64,000 nt of DNA from Paracidobacterium acidisoli (GTDB taxonomy: Bacteria > Acidobacteriota > Terriglobia > Terriglobales > Acidobacteriaceae): contig NZ_QVQT02000005.1 in NCBI RefSeq assembly GCF_003428625.2, positions 124,001 through 188,000 of the forward strand, given 5' to 3'. Positions within the stretch are counted from its first letter, which is position 1. Every line of letters starts with the position of its first letter. The notes beneath the pieces were generated by a model. That model saw only the letters and a program-made list of their open reading frames with translations, searched no databases and was not told the origin of the DNA. A program made the translations under genes and the position numbers. Below, piece after piece: positions 37,580 to 45,872 of this stretch.

Positions 37580-39352
37580 ATGTCCGACTTCGCCCAGACC
37601 GTCAAGCAGCAGGCCGACATCGTCAAAATCATCGGCGAATACGTCCGTCTGAAGAAGGCCGGAGCCCAGAACTACAGCGGCCTCTGCCCCTTTCACGGCG
37701 AAAAGACCGCGTCTTTCTCCGTCCACGCCACCCGTCAGTTCTTCCACTGCTTCGGCTGCGGCCAGTCCGGAGACGTCTTCACCTTCATTCAGAAGATCGA
37801 GAACGTCAGCTTTCCCGAGTCCGTCCGCATCATCGCGCAGAAGTGCGGCATCCCGCTTCCGAAGCGCGACTTCTCCTCACCCGAAGAGGCCGCCGAGCAC
37901 CGCCAGCGCGGCAAGCTCATCGAGCTGCATGAGGTCGCAACCCAGTGGTTCGAGGAGCAGCTCCGCTCGCCCGAAGGCGCGACCGCCCGCGAATATCTGA
38001 CCGGGCGGGGGCTGAATGACCAGGGAATCGCCCGCTTCCGCATCGGCTACGCGTCCGACTCCTTCCACGCCCTGCGTGAGCGCCTGCAATCCCTCGCCGA
38101 CATGGACACCCTCCGCGCCTCCGGCCTCTTCTCCTTCAAAGAGCAGGAAGGCGGCAAGCCCGGCCCGCTCTACGCCCGCTTCCGCAGGCGCGTTACCTTT
38201 CCCATCGCCGCCGAATCCGGAAAGGTCATCGCCTTCACCGCCCGCGCTCTTGAATCCGGCGACAAGGCCGGCCCCAAGTATCTCAACTCGCCCGAAACCC
38301 CGCTGTACACCAAGGGCCACGTCCTCTTCAATCTCGACAAGGCCCGCCAGCCTATCCGCGACAACAACTTCGCAGTCCTCGTCGAAGGCCAGATGGACTG
38401 CATCTCCGCTTACCTCGCCGGAATCACCAACATCCTCGCCACCAGCGGTACCGCCTTCACTGAGGCGCAGGTCCGCCTCCTCAGCCGATACACCACCCGC
38501 GTCATCGTCAACTTCGATCCCGACACCGCAGGAGCGAATGCCGCCGAAAAGTCCATCGCCCTGCTCACTGAAGAAGGCTTTGAGGTCAAAATCGTCACTC
38601 TCGAAGGCGGCCTTGATCCCGACCGCTACATCCGCGAGCGCGGCGTCAAAGACTACATCGCCGCCCTGCGCAGCGCCCGCCGCCATCAGGACTACCTCAT
38701 CGAGCGGGCCCGCCATCTTCATCCGCCGCGCACGCCCGATGCGAAGATCGCCGCGCTCAACTACCTGCTCCCGCACATCCGCCGCCTGCCCAGCCGCATC
38801 GCCCGCGACGAGTTTGCCTCCGACGCCGCGCAGTCCCTCGGCATCGACTCAGCTCTGGTCCGCGAAGAGCTCCGGCAGGCGGCCAGTAAGCGCCGTGACT
38901 CGCTCGGCTCAGCCGGCAGCTATCCGCTTACCCGCGCCGAGCAGATTCTGCTCCAGGCCTTCGCCGCGCCTCACGTCAGCGAGACGCACCGCGCCGCCGA
39001 AGCCGGATACCGTCAGCACGAATCCGACTTCGCCAGAATGCGCAGCGATGTGCATGAGATCCTGGGTCTGCTTCGCGCCCGCCCGGCCGGCTCCGATCCG
39101 CTCGAAGCCGTGACCACCCCTGGGCAGCGCCAGATCCTCGCCAGCCTCTTCGTCTCCGTTCACGACACCGAGCCGTCCCCGGCAGAGGTCGAATCCGCCG
39201 TCCATAACCTTCGCTGCGCTTCGCTCCAGCAGGAGCAGCGCTCTCTTCGCGCCGCCCTCGATGCCGCCGAAAAGTCAGGCAACGCGGAAGAAGTCCTGCG
39301 CCTCACCGCGGCAAAACTCGCCGTCGATCGCCGTCTCCGCGAGCTGGACTGA
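37580..39352 (+). CDS. dnaG: DNA primase DnaG
   Basis: 590 residues. The N-terminal zinc-binding domain has CPFH near 36 and CFGC near 56. The RNA polymerase core follows, with Toprim motifs VLVEGQMDCISAY and VIVNFDPDTAGANAAEKS (about 265-320). The C-terminal helicase-interaction region is about 430-590. It makes the RNA primers at the replication fork. The ribosome-binding site is weak. In many bacteria dnaG is co-directional with rpoD, but here the two are head to head. Confidence 0.96.
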   Translation: MSDFAQTVKQQADIVKIIGEYVRLKKAGAQNYSGLCPFHGEKTASFSVHATRQFFHCFGCGQSGDVFTFIQKIENVSFPESVRIIAQKCGIPLPKRDFSSPEEAAEHRQRGKLIELHEVATQWFEEQLRSPEGATAREYLTGRGLNDQGIARFRIGYASDSFHALRERLQSLADMDTLRASGLFSFKEQEGGKPGPLYARFRRRVTFPIAAESGKVIAFTARALESGDKAGPKYLNSPETPLYTKGHVLFNLDKARQPIRDNNFAVLVEGQMDCISAYLAGITNILATSGTAFTEAQVRLLSRYTTRVIVNFDPDTAGANAAEKSIALLTEEGFEVKIVTLEGGLDPDRYIRERGVKDYIAALRSARRHQDYLIERARHLHPPRTPDAKIAALNYLLPHIRRLPSRIARDEFASDAAQSLGIDSALVREELRQAASKRRDSLGSAGSYPLTRAEQILLQAFAAPHVSETHRAAEAGYRQHESDFARMRSDVHEILGLLRARPAGSDPLEAVTTPGQRQILASLFVSVHDTEPSPAEVESAVHNLRCASLQQEQRSLRAALDAAEKSGNAEEVLRLTAAKLAVDRRLRELD

Positions 39353-39363
39353 GTGAAGACACG

Positions 39364-39603
39364 TCAGCTCTGCGTGTGGCTGAGGAGGTAATCGCGCAGC
39401 TGGCTGTTGACCTGTGCGGCCTGGCGCACACCCTGATCGAGCATGCCTCTCCACTGTTTCGCGCTCTCGTCCATCTCGACCGTTCCGAGCAGAAAGCTGG
39501 TCTGCAGGACGATTTCGAGCGCATTGCCCAGGTCATGAATCAGGCGGCGGATCTCCTCTGCATGCACCTGCGGAATCGATTTCGTTTCAGAGCTGTCAGC
39601 CAT
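39364..39603 (-). CDS. Small stand-alone HisKA/DHp-like helical protein
   Basis: 79 residues. The segment EEIRRLIHDLGNALEIV at about 16-32 looks like the H-box of a histidine-kinase DHp domain, with H23 as the possible phospho-acceptor. A second helix follows (SAKQWRGMLDQGVRQAAQVNSQLRDYLL). There is no ATPase domain and no receiver. It could be an orphan phosphotransfer or scaffolding protein. The role is inference. It converges on dnaG with 11 bases between stops. Confidence 0.6.
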   Translation of the reverse strand: MADSSETKSIPQVHAEEIRRLIHDLGNALEIVLQTSFLLGTVEMDESAKQWRGMLDQGVRQAAQVNSQLRDYLLSHTQS

Positions 39604-39776
39604 CAGATACGTTGCCTCGCGAGAGCCTTTCGGACTGAAAGGGCAGGGAAATGGAGTGGGAGCATCAACGATTCAGATGCAAAGCAGTGGAACTGCGATC
39701 TGGTTTGACACGCCGCGAGCTCTTTGTAACACTGTGAATGACTGCCGTCCAGACGACCCGTGCTGGAGACTACTGT

Positions 39777-39863
39777 GCCGAAGTGGCGGAATTGGCAGAC
39801 GCGCATGGTTCAGGTCCATGTACTCGCAAGGGTGTGGGGGTTCGAGTCCCTTCTTCGGCACCA
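39777..39863 (+). tRNA. tRNA-Leu(CAG)
   Basis: 87 nt including the encoded CCA. Acceptor GCCGAAG pairs with CTTCGGC. The anticodon loop TTCAGGT on the stem CATGG/CCATG gives anticodon CAG. A long variable arm and a T-loop (TTCGAGT) are present, so this is a class II tRNA. Confidence 0.95.
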
Positions 39864-39958
39864 TTGAATCCTGTATTTCGCCGGCATTGACGGTTCGAAA
39901 TCCGCATCGGATATCCTTCAGCCTGATCTTTCAGTGGTTTAAAGTGATCCGACACCGC

Positions 39959-40048
39959 GGAGGGATGTGTGAGTGGTTGAAACAGGCGGTCTTGAAAACC
40001 GCTTTACCCGAAAGGGTAACGGGGGTTCGAATCCCTCTCCCTCCGCCA
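39959..40048 (+). tRNA. tRNA-Ser(TGA)
   Basis: 90 nt including the encoded CCA. Acceptor GGAGGGA pairs with TCCCTCC, with discriminator G. The anticodon loop CTTGAAA gives anticodon TGA. The variable arm TACCCGAAAGGGTA is a clear hairpin, as in serine tRNAs. It is the last RNA gene before a stretch lacking the palindromic repeats. Confidence 0.96.
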
Positions 40049-40207
40049 CAGACCAGGTCCGGAACAGCATCGTCTCACCCTCGATGATCCAGCCTCTGTA
40101 AACAGATGCTGCTGCTTGTAGGAACGGGCAGTGCCATGTAAGGTTTCTCATCAGAGGTCCCCCAACATTCCTGCTGTCGTGACCAGCTTCAGAGGAGCGC
40201 GTCCACC

Positions 40208-42073
40208 ATGGCCGAAAAACAGGACAGCCGGCCAGCACGCCCTGTTCTTGCCCTGCGTATCGGGATTACGGGTGCCCGGAAACTTCGTGCCGATCAGCTG
40301 AACCGCATTAAGCACCAGCTCAGTCACGTACTTGCTCTCGCCAAAGAACAGATGGAGCATCTCGCCGTCAAAAAGGCCGTGACCGAGTCCTACGCACCCT
40401 CTAAGGAGGGGAAACTGGCCCCGGAGCTGCACATGTTCTCTCCCCTCGCCCGCGGAGCAGACCGGCTCGCAGCGCAGGCTGCTCTTGATCTGCATTACGA
40501 CCTTTCCGTGCCTATGCCCTTTGCGCAGGCGGAATACGAGAAGGACTTTACCGGCTCCGACAAAGATCATCCGGAAGAAGTTCCTCTCGCCGCGCATCAG
40601 GATCTCGAAGAGTTTCGCCATCTGCTCGCGCAGTCGTCTGCTCAGATGACGATCGACAGCAGGCGCAACGCTGAGCCCTCCGGAGAGGACGTTTCAGCGT
40701 ATGCGTATGAAGCGGTTGGCCGTTTTGTTGTCAGACATTGCGACCTTCTGATCGCAGTCTGGGACGGCTCACACGGTAATGGCCGGGGAGGTACGGCCGA
40801 CATCGTCCACTATGCCGCAGTCTCCGGCGTCCCCATCTGGTGGATTCATGCTGAGCGCGAGGCGGATCCCATCTGGCTGTCCGATATTCAGGATCTGCGC
40901 GACCCATTGCCTGTCAGTGAGTCCCCTGAACAGAAACTGCATACACATTTGGCGCGGCTGATTCCAGCTCCCCCCCGGGTACGCCGGCACCATAACAACT
41001 GGATCGGGCGTCTCGCATCTGTTCATCGCGAGAAGAATGTCTCGCCAGCCTCCGTTTACTTCTCCGAAGAGCCGAAACCGAGTAATCCGATCTGGAAGAC
41101 ATATTCGAAGCTCATGGCGTGGGCATCCGGCTGCAAACCCCGGTATCCTCAGGTCCACGAACCGGTCGAGCCGATCGCCCGGTATTGGTTTCGCCACTAT
41201 CAGACTGCAGACAGCCGGGCCAGCCAGTATGCGGCGCGATATCGATCAAGTTACGTCTGGGTGATTTCTCTCACCACCCTGTCCGTCATCATCGGAGCAC
41301 TCGCGTTGAGTTTGCTCCGGGTAAAAGAGGAGTGGTCGCGTGTCCTGGCGGTATGCGAATTGGCCACACTGATCTTCATCGTGCTCGTTGTCTGGGCATC
41401 GCTTCGATATGAATGGCATGAGCGATCCATAGAGTATCGGCTGCTGGCGGAGTTATTCCGCAAACAGGAGACTCTGGCATCGCTCGGCTGGTCGTTGTCC
41501 ATCGGGCACGTGCAGCACCTGGCAGACACGCAGCGGCTTTCCTGGGTCTCCTGGCTGTTTGCGGCCATGCAGCGTTCGGCGCCATTACCTCAGGCCTCCA
41601 AGATGGACAATGAGACGGCGCGCGCCATGCTGCAGCATCTGATCGACGAGCAGATCACTTATCATCGCGATCGGGAAAAGATGTCCCTCAATGCGGCGGA
41701 GAGGTTTGAAGGGTTAGGCGGCCTGGCCTTCGGAATTGTGCTCCTGTGTGTCATTCTGAAGGTCGGCAGCGAAGCCATCAATGGGCTTCCCTATATGGTT
41801 CTGGCCCTCGCCGTCATGGCCATCATATTGCCGGGAATCTCCGCGGCCTGTCTGGCCATCCGCAGTTATGCGGAACTCCAGTTGCTGGCCGAACAATCGC
41901 GCTACATGATCTCTGAGCTGGAGCACTCCCGAATCAGGGTCGCCCGTCTGAATATCAGCCGCCCGCTCGTCTCTCAGGATCTGGGTGCGGAAGCAGCCAT
42001 CGTTGGAACAACCATGCTGCAGGATCTGGAAGGCTGGGGAAGACTGTTCCGGGGCAAACTGATGGAAGCCTGA
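40208..42073 (+). CDS. SLOG-domain protein with two SLATT-like membrane units (putative defence effector)
   Basis: 621 residues. A SLOG/LOG-like Rossmann domain fills about 14-215: LRIGITGARKL at 16-26, SPLARGADRLAAQAAL at 78-93, PMPFAQAEYEKDF at 102-114, LLIAVWDG at 180-187 and GRGGTADIVHYA at 192-203. After a linker come two similar units, each a pair of membrane helices (about 349-371 and 380-398; 503-519 and 527-551) followed by a polar helix with the SLATT-like pattern YRLLAE (415) or LQLLAEQSR (558). In the Burroughs/Aravind scheme SLOG senses or makes a nucleotide signal and SLATT forms a membrane pore in a suicidal response. No nucleotidyltransferase gene is adjacent. GAGGAG lies about 10 bases before the ATG. 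Confidence 0.8.
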   Translation: MAEKQDSRPARPVLALRIGITGARKLRADQLNRIKHQLSHVLALAKEQMEHLAVKKAVTESYAPSKEGKLAPELHMFSPLARGADRLAAQAALDLHYDLSVPMPFAQAEYEKDFTGSDKDHPEEVPLAAHQDLEEFRHLLAQSSAQMTIDSRRNAEPSGEDVSAYAYEAVGRFVVRHCDLLIAVWDGSHGNGRGGTADIVHYAAVSGVPIWWIHAEREADPIWLSDIQDLRDPLPVSESPEQKLHTHLARLIPAPPRVRRHHNNWIGRLASVHREKNVSPASVYFSEEPKPSNPIWKTYSKLMAWASGCKPRYPQVHEPVEPIARYWFRHYQTADSRASQYAARYRSSYVWVISLTTLSVIIGALALSLLRVKEEWSRVLAVCELATLIFIVLVVWASLRYEWHERSIEYRLLAELFRKQETLASLGWSLSIGHVQHLADTQRLSWVSWLFAAMQRSAPLPQASKMDNETARAMLQHLIDEQITYHRDREKMSLNAAERFEGLGGLAFGIVLLCVILKVGSEAINGLPYMVLALAVMAIILPGISAACLAIRSYAELQLLAEQSRYMISELEHSRIRVARLNISRPLVSQDLGAEAAIVGTTMLQDLEGWGRLFRGKLMEA

Positions 42074-42158
42074 TAGCCTGCCCGGCCCCAAAGCCTCCCT
42101 GCGGAAGCTGCCCTTTTCAGAACAGGTGGCTTCGAAGGTCTGATGCTGCCCCCAAATG

Positions 42159-42192
42159 CAAAGCCGGTGGAAGTGTTCCTCCACCGGCTTTG
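42159..42192. terminator. Bidirectional hairpin between convergent genes
   Basis: CAAAGCCGGTGGA at 42159-42171 pairs with TCCACCGGCTTTG at 42180-42192 around an 8-base loop, a 13-bp perfect stem. It lies between the SLOG gene and the convergent TonB receptor gene. T-tracts are short on both sides. Confidence 0.7.
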
Positions 42193-42211
42193 GGAAGGTG
42201 CGGCTCGGTTA

Positions 42212-44821
42212 TTAGTTGTGGTTTGGGAAGATGCCGACACGAAGCGAGAACATGAAGCTGCGCCCCGCTGTCAGGCTAAGTTGATCCAGTGGTGAGGCGG
42301 CCGTCGTGGCAATGTAGGCTGAGCCATTCACCTTAGCCGGGCCATTGCTTGATGCCACGTCCAGAATGCTCTCATCGTTGAACAAATTGTTTACGCTGAA
42401 GCTGATTTTCGACTGATTGAAGATCGAGTGATTGTGAAGGGTATAGTTCAGGAACAGATTCACGTTGTTAAACGGTGCGTCATATACCTGGTTGTGATAA
42501 CTTCCGTTATCGTTGTAGTGATCGCCGACGCGTTTTTCGATCACTCCCAGATCCAGCCCGTGATCCTCATACGTGACGGCGAGTGACTGCGTATAGGTGG
42601 GAGCGTCAGCCACATACAGACCTGAGGGCACGTCCGTGCCGGTATACGTTGCCTTCCCTGCCGTGCCGTTCGCATAAACGTTGAAGCCATATCCCAGAAA
42701 CGCATTGGCCTCTGCCTCAAACCCTTCGGTGATCGAGTCCGGCCCGAGGTAGTACTCGTTCAGGTCGTAAGCTGGATTATTCGGATTGGCGACCGCATTG
42801 GAAACGTAATTGTTCTGAAACTTGACGCGGAAATAGTCTGCGTCAAGCGTCATACGGTTCAGCTTCACTACCGTCCCGCCCTGGTAGGTCGTTGTTTCCG
42901 TTGGTTTGGGGAGCGTGCCCACTTCCTGGCCGCCACCCGCAACATCGAAGGTGCTGCTCGGCGGAATCTCCGATCCTTTGCCGAACTGCCCATAAGCCGA
43001 CCAGTTATTCGTCAGTTTATAGTTAGCTTCTGCGGATGGCAGATTGCTGCCAAAACCGCCGGAGGAGTTAACCGATGCTCTGCCCTGCAGACTTCCCACG
43101 ATCTTGCCGTCGTCTGCATACTGTGTCAGGTTCATGTTGTAGTAGGCATACTTATCGCCGGCAGTAATCGTGAGCTTCTTCGTGGCGTGCCACTCATATT
43201 CCGCGTAGGGGTTATAGGAGTTCGTATAGAAGTGCTCGTGGAAATTCGGCAATGCCTGATCGATGTGCGTGATCGGATCAGACGGAAATTGATAGCGGTT
43301 TGTCGTGGCCCACTCGTACCACATCCCTGTGCGGAAGACGCCATACTTTGAAACCTGGCTGATCGTCGATGTCTCGCCGTATTTGCGGTAGCTGTTCAGC
43401 TTGTCCACCGCGCACGGAAGCGCCATGTATGTCTTCTTCTTCACCTGGTTATTGCAGCCAGTATTACTGCCCGCCGGTCCTTCGAATATCCAGTTAGTGG
43501 AGCTGTTCGGACCGTTCGCCAGTCCCGTCGAATCATTGGGATTGTCGTTAGCGTAATACTGCGCGTTGTAATAGCTGTAGGTGTACGGCTTCACATCCAG
43601 CAGCCAGCCGTGGCCCAGGTCGGAATTCACACCGACATACTCGAAATCCGTAGGCAGGTTATACGTGTTGTACTTCTGGTAGAACGCGCTGGTTGAGTCG
43701 TTGTTCTGCAGCAGATAATTCCAGCCGTATGCTGCAACCTGGGCGCGGAGCGGGGGATTGTTCGGTGTATTCGTGCTCAGCCGGATGACGCCGCTGTAGC
43801 CGGTGATCGTGGTGCGATCAGAAAGCTTGTAAAGCACCTTGATATCGCCCGCATTGCGGGTCTGATCATTCAGGGTCTCAAATCCATCCGAAGTCATCCG
43901 GTGCACATCGAGCGTAAGCCCGATCCTTTTGCTCGGACCGAAGAAGCCCGAATTGTACTGCCCATCGATTAAAAGCGTATTGAATGATCCATACGAGACA
44001 GAAGGCTGAACTGATTGTTCACCAGGTACGTCCTTCGAAAGAAGATTGATGGAACCGCCAAAGGTGCTGGGGCCGATGGTCGAAGCGGTTCCAGGGCTGC
44101 GATCGAAATCCACACCGCCGGTCCAGAGTCCCGGAAAGAAAGCCCAGGAATGATGGGTCGGCGTATTTGTATCGTCAAACGGAATGCCGTCCCACGTGAT
44201 GTCGTAATCGCCATCCGGGAACCCGCGAAAGTAAGTCGTTCCCTGTCCAAGACCGATGCCATTGGAGTTGTAGCTGAATGTGCCGGGCGCGATCTGAATG
44301 ATCTCGGAGTAATCGGAAGTCGGCGGAGTAAATTCCTGGATGAACCGGCTGCTGATCTCCGATTTCGGTGCTTCCGTATCAAGCGAGCCCTGCGAAAGTG
44401 CATGCTGCGCAGCGATAGAATTCACTGCCTGAGCTTCCACTTCCACATTCTGTGACAGCAATCCGACCTTGAGCTGTACAGAAAGACTCTGCAGCTGGCC
44501 GGCAGCGACCGCGACGTTTGTTTTCGTTGTGGTCGCGAAACCTGTGGAGCTGATCGTTACGTCGTAGCTTCCGGCAGCCAGGCCGGCCGCCACAAAATGG
44601 CCCTGATTATCCGTGGTGAATTGCTGTACCTGTTCTGTGGATTCGTTTTTGACAGCAACCGAGGCTTTTTGTATGGCATTCCCGTAAAGATCCGTTACGG
44701 TGCCGGTGATGGATGCCCCCGCAGATTCCTGAGCAAATGATGTATTCGACAAGGCTCCACTGGCCAGCACGGTGGTGCCTAAAATCAACGCAGCAAGGCT
44801 GCGCCTTAAAAGCGTCTTCAC
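42212..44821 (-). CDS. TonB-dependent receptor with carboxypeptidase-regulatory N-terminal domain
   Basis: 869 residues from a GTG at 44821, which directly follows GGAGGAAGA. A start at 44863 lacks such a site. A signal peptide (SLAALILGTTVLASGALSNTSFAQ) is followed by a CarboxypepD_reg domain (ITGTVTDLYGNAIQKASVAVKN). A plug domain (about 110-250; IIQIAPGTFSYNSNGIGLGQ, YDITWDGIPF) leads to a 22-strand-type barrel. The barrel closes with RSFMFSLRVGIF before a short tail. It is smaller and more classical than the Oar-like receptor at 26.9-30.3 kb. Substrate unknown. A metal-efflux cluster and a secreted phosphatase are nearby. Confidence 0.9.
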   Translation of the reverse strand: MKTLLRRSLAALILGTTVLASGALSNTSFAQESAGASITGTVTDLYGNAIQKASVAVKNESTEQVQQFTTDNQGHFVAAGLAAGSYDVTISSTGFATTTKTNVAVAAGQLQSLSVQLKVGLLSQNVEVEAQAVNSIAAQHALSQGSLDTEAPKSEISSRFIQEFTPPTSDYSEIIQIAPGTFSYNSNGIGLGQGTTYFRGFPDGDYDITWDGIPFDDTNTPTHHSWAFFPGLWTGGVDFDRSPGTASTIGPSTFGGSINLLSKDVPGEQSVQPSVSYGSFNTLLIDGQYNSGFFGPSKRIGLTLDVHRMTSDGFETLNDQTRNAGDIKVLYKLSDRTTITGYSGVIRLSTNTPNNPPLRAQVAAYGWNYLLQNNDSTSAFYQKYNTYNLPTDFEYVGVNSDLGHGWLLDVKPYTYSYYNAQYYANDNPNDSTGLANGPNSSTNWIFEGPAGSNTGCNNQVKKKTYMALPCAVDKLNSYRKYGETSTISQVSKYGVFRTGMWYEWATTNRYQFPSDPITHIDQALPNFHEHFYTNSYNPYAEYEWHATKKLTITAGDKYAYYNMNLTQYADDGKIVGSLQGRASVNSSGGFGSNLPSAEANYKLTNNWSAYGQFGKGSEIPPSSTFDVAGGGQEVGTLPKPTETTTYQGGTVVKLNRMTLDADYFRVKFQNNYVSNAVANPNNPAYDLNEYYLGPDSITEGFEAEANAFLGYGFNVYANGTAGKATYTGTDVPSGLYVADAPTYTQSLAVTYEDHGLDLGVIEKRVGDHYNDNGSYHNQVYDAPFNNVNLFLNYTLHNHSIFNQSKISFSVNNLFNDESILDVASSNGPAKVNGSAYIATTAASPLDQLSLTAGRSFMFSLRVGIFPNHN

Positions 44822-45227
44822 TCTTCCTCCAAATGGTTCTTCAAAGTACGGCAACTTTCGCAAACCTAACGTCGCAGCGTGAATATTCCGTTACATGAAG
44901 GAAGCGGGAACTATGTGAAAGACGCCCTGGGGCACTGTCACATCCGACCGTGAATCGTACCGGGCCGATCTTGCCGGCAGAATTCGTATGATTTGAAGAA
45001 TTTGCGTCACTGTCAGGAGAGATTCGCGGGCCGAATCACTCTGCCCCTGACGTATCTGCGCTATCCGAAGTATTGCCGCATCTTCTGAGTGGACTTCAGA
45101 TTTTCTTAAGATACGCTTCAGGATTTTTGCGGTCGGAATGTCAGGTTTTCAGCGAAATACCGCTATAGCGAAATATATCGGCTGCAAACTTGCCGCTATG
45201 CGGTGCATGTGACACCCTGAGTCCCGT
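44822..45227. other. Divergent promoter region between TonB receptor and histidine phosphatase genes
   Basis: 406 bases without a gene. It contains the operator candidate at 45094-45132 and an AT-rich stretch at 45100-45180. No palindromic repeat modules are present, unlike gaps of this size left of 37.2 kb. Confidence 0.5.
45094..45132 (+). promoter_or_regulatory. Operator candidate, CTTCA-N7-TTAAG with a second half-copy
   Basis: CTTCAGATTTTCTTAAG at 45094-45110 matches the CTTCA-N7-TTAAG pattern of the sites near 22.8 and 26.2 kb. A second, decayed copy (CTTCAGGATTTTTGCGG) starts 22 bp later, the spacing usual for PhoB-like dimers. It is about 95-135 bases upstream of the phosphatase gene and in its reading orientation. 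Confidence 0.45.
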
Positions 45228-45836
45228 ATGAGATTTCTCAGAAATCCTCGCCACATCCGGCTTCGCTTTACCGTTCTTCTGGTTGCCGCCGCGCTTCTCT
45301 GTTCCGTGACAGTATTGCATGCGCAGGATCGGGAGAGCCGGCTTGCAAACACAACTATTTTGATCGTTCGTCACGCCGAAAAGCCCGCCTCGGGGCCCAG
45401 CCTCACGCCGGAGGGCTTTGCTCGTGCGAAGAAATATGCGCAGTATTTCAACCCGTTTCGGGCAGACGGAGCGGCGATTCAGATCGATGCTCTCTACGCC
45501 GGAGCCGATTCCTCAAACAGTGTGCGCCCTCGGCTTACGCTCGAGCCACTCAGCCGCGCGATCGGCATTCCGCTGAACACGCAATTCCCCACAAATGAAC
45601 CCGCTGCATTGGTTCATGCGCTCTCAACGGAACCTCATGGTGATCACGTCCTGATTGCCTGGCGGCACGGTAAAATTCCTGCGTTGCTCAAAGCATTCGG
45701 AGCAGACCCTTCCGCCTTGCTCCCCGGTAGCGTCTGGCCTGACTCTGTCTTCGACTGGGTGATCCTTCTTCGCTACGATTCGGCCGGACATCTGCAGGTG
45801 CAAAAGGTCATCCACGAGCCAAATCCGTTGCCCTGA
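45228..45836 (+). CDS. Secreted histidine phosphatase superfamily protein
   Basis: 202 residues. A signal peptide (LLVAAALLCSVTVLHAQ) precedes the catalytic RHAEK motif (ILIVRHAEK, His near residue 48), the phosphoglycerate-mutase-type RHG-like signature. LTPEGFARAKKYA follows, as usual in the family, and a second histidine lies in VLIAWRHGKIPALL (near 148). Probably periplasmic phosphatase activity with unknown substrate. It is convergent with the kinase gene, 36 bases between stops. Confidence 0.8.
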   Translation: MRFLRNPRHIRLRFTVLLVAAALLCSVTVLHAQDRESRLANTTILIVRHAEKPASGPSLTPEGFARAKKYAQYFNPFRADGAAIQIDALYAGADSSNSVRPRLTLEPLSRAIGIPLNTQFPTNEPAALVHALSTEPHGDHVLIAWRHGKIPALLKAFGADPSALLPGSVWPDSVFDWVILLRYDSAGHLQVQKVIHEPNPLP

Positions 45837-45872
45837 CAGTGCAACCGTGCCGGGCCCTGCCGTCTGCTGAAA

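Noticed and set aside
42159-42192. Hairpin considered as another copy of the palindromic modules
   Set aside because: Its sequence is unrelated to modules A-E and its position between convergent genes fits a terminator.
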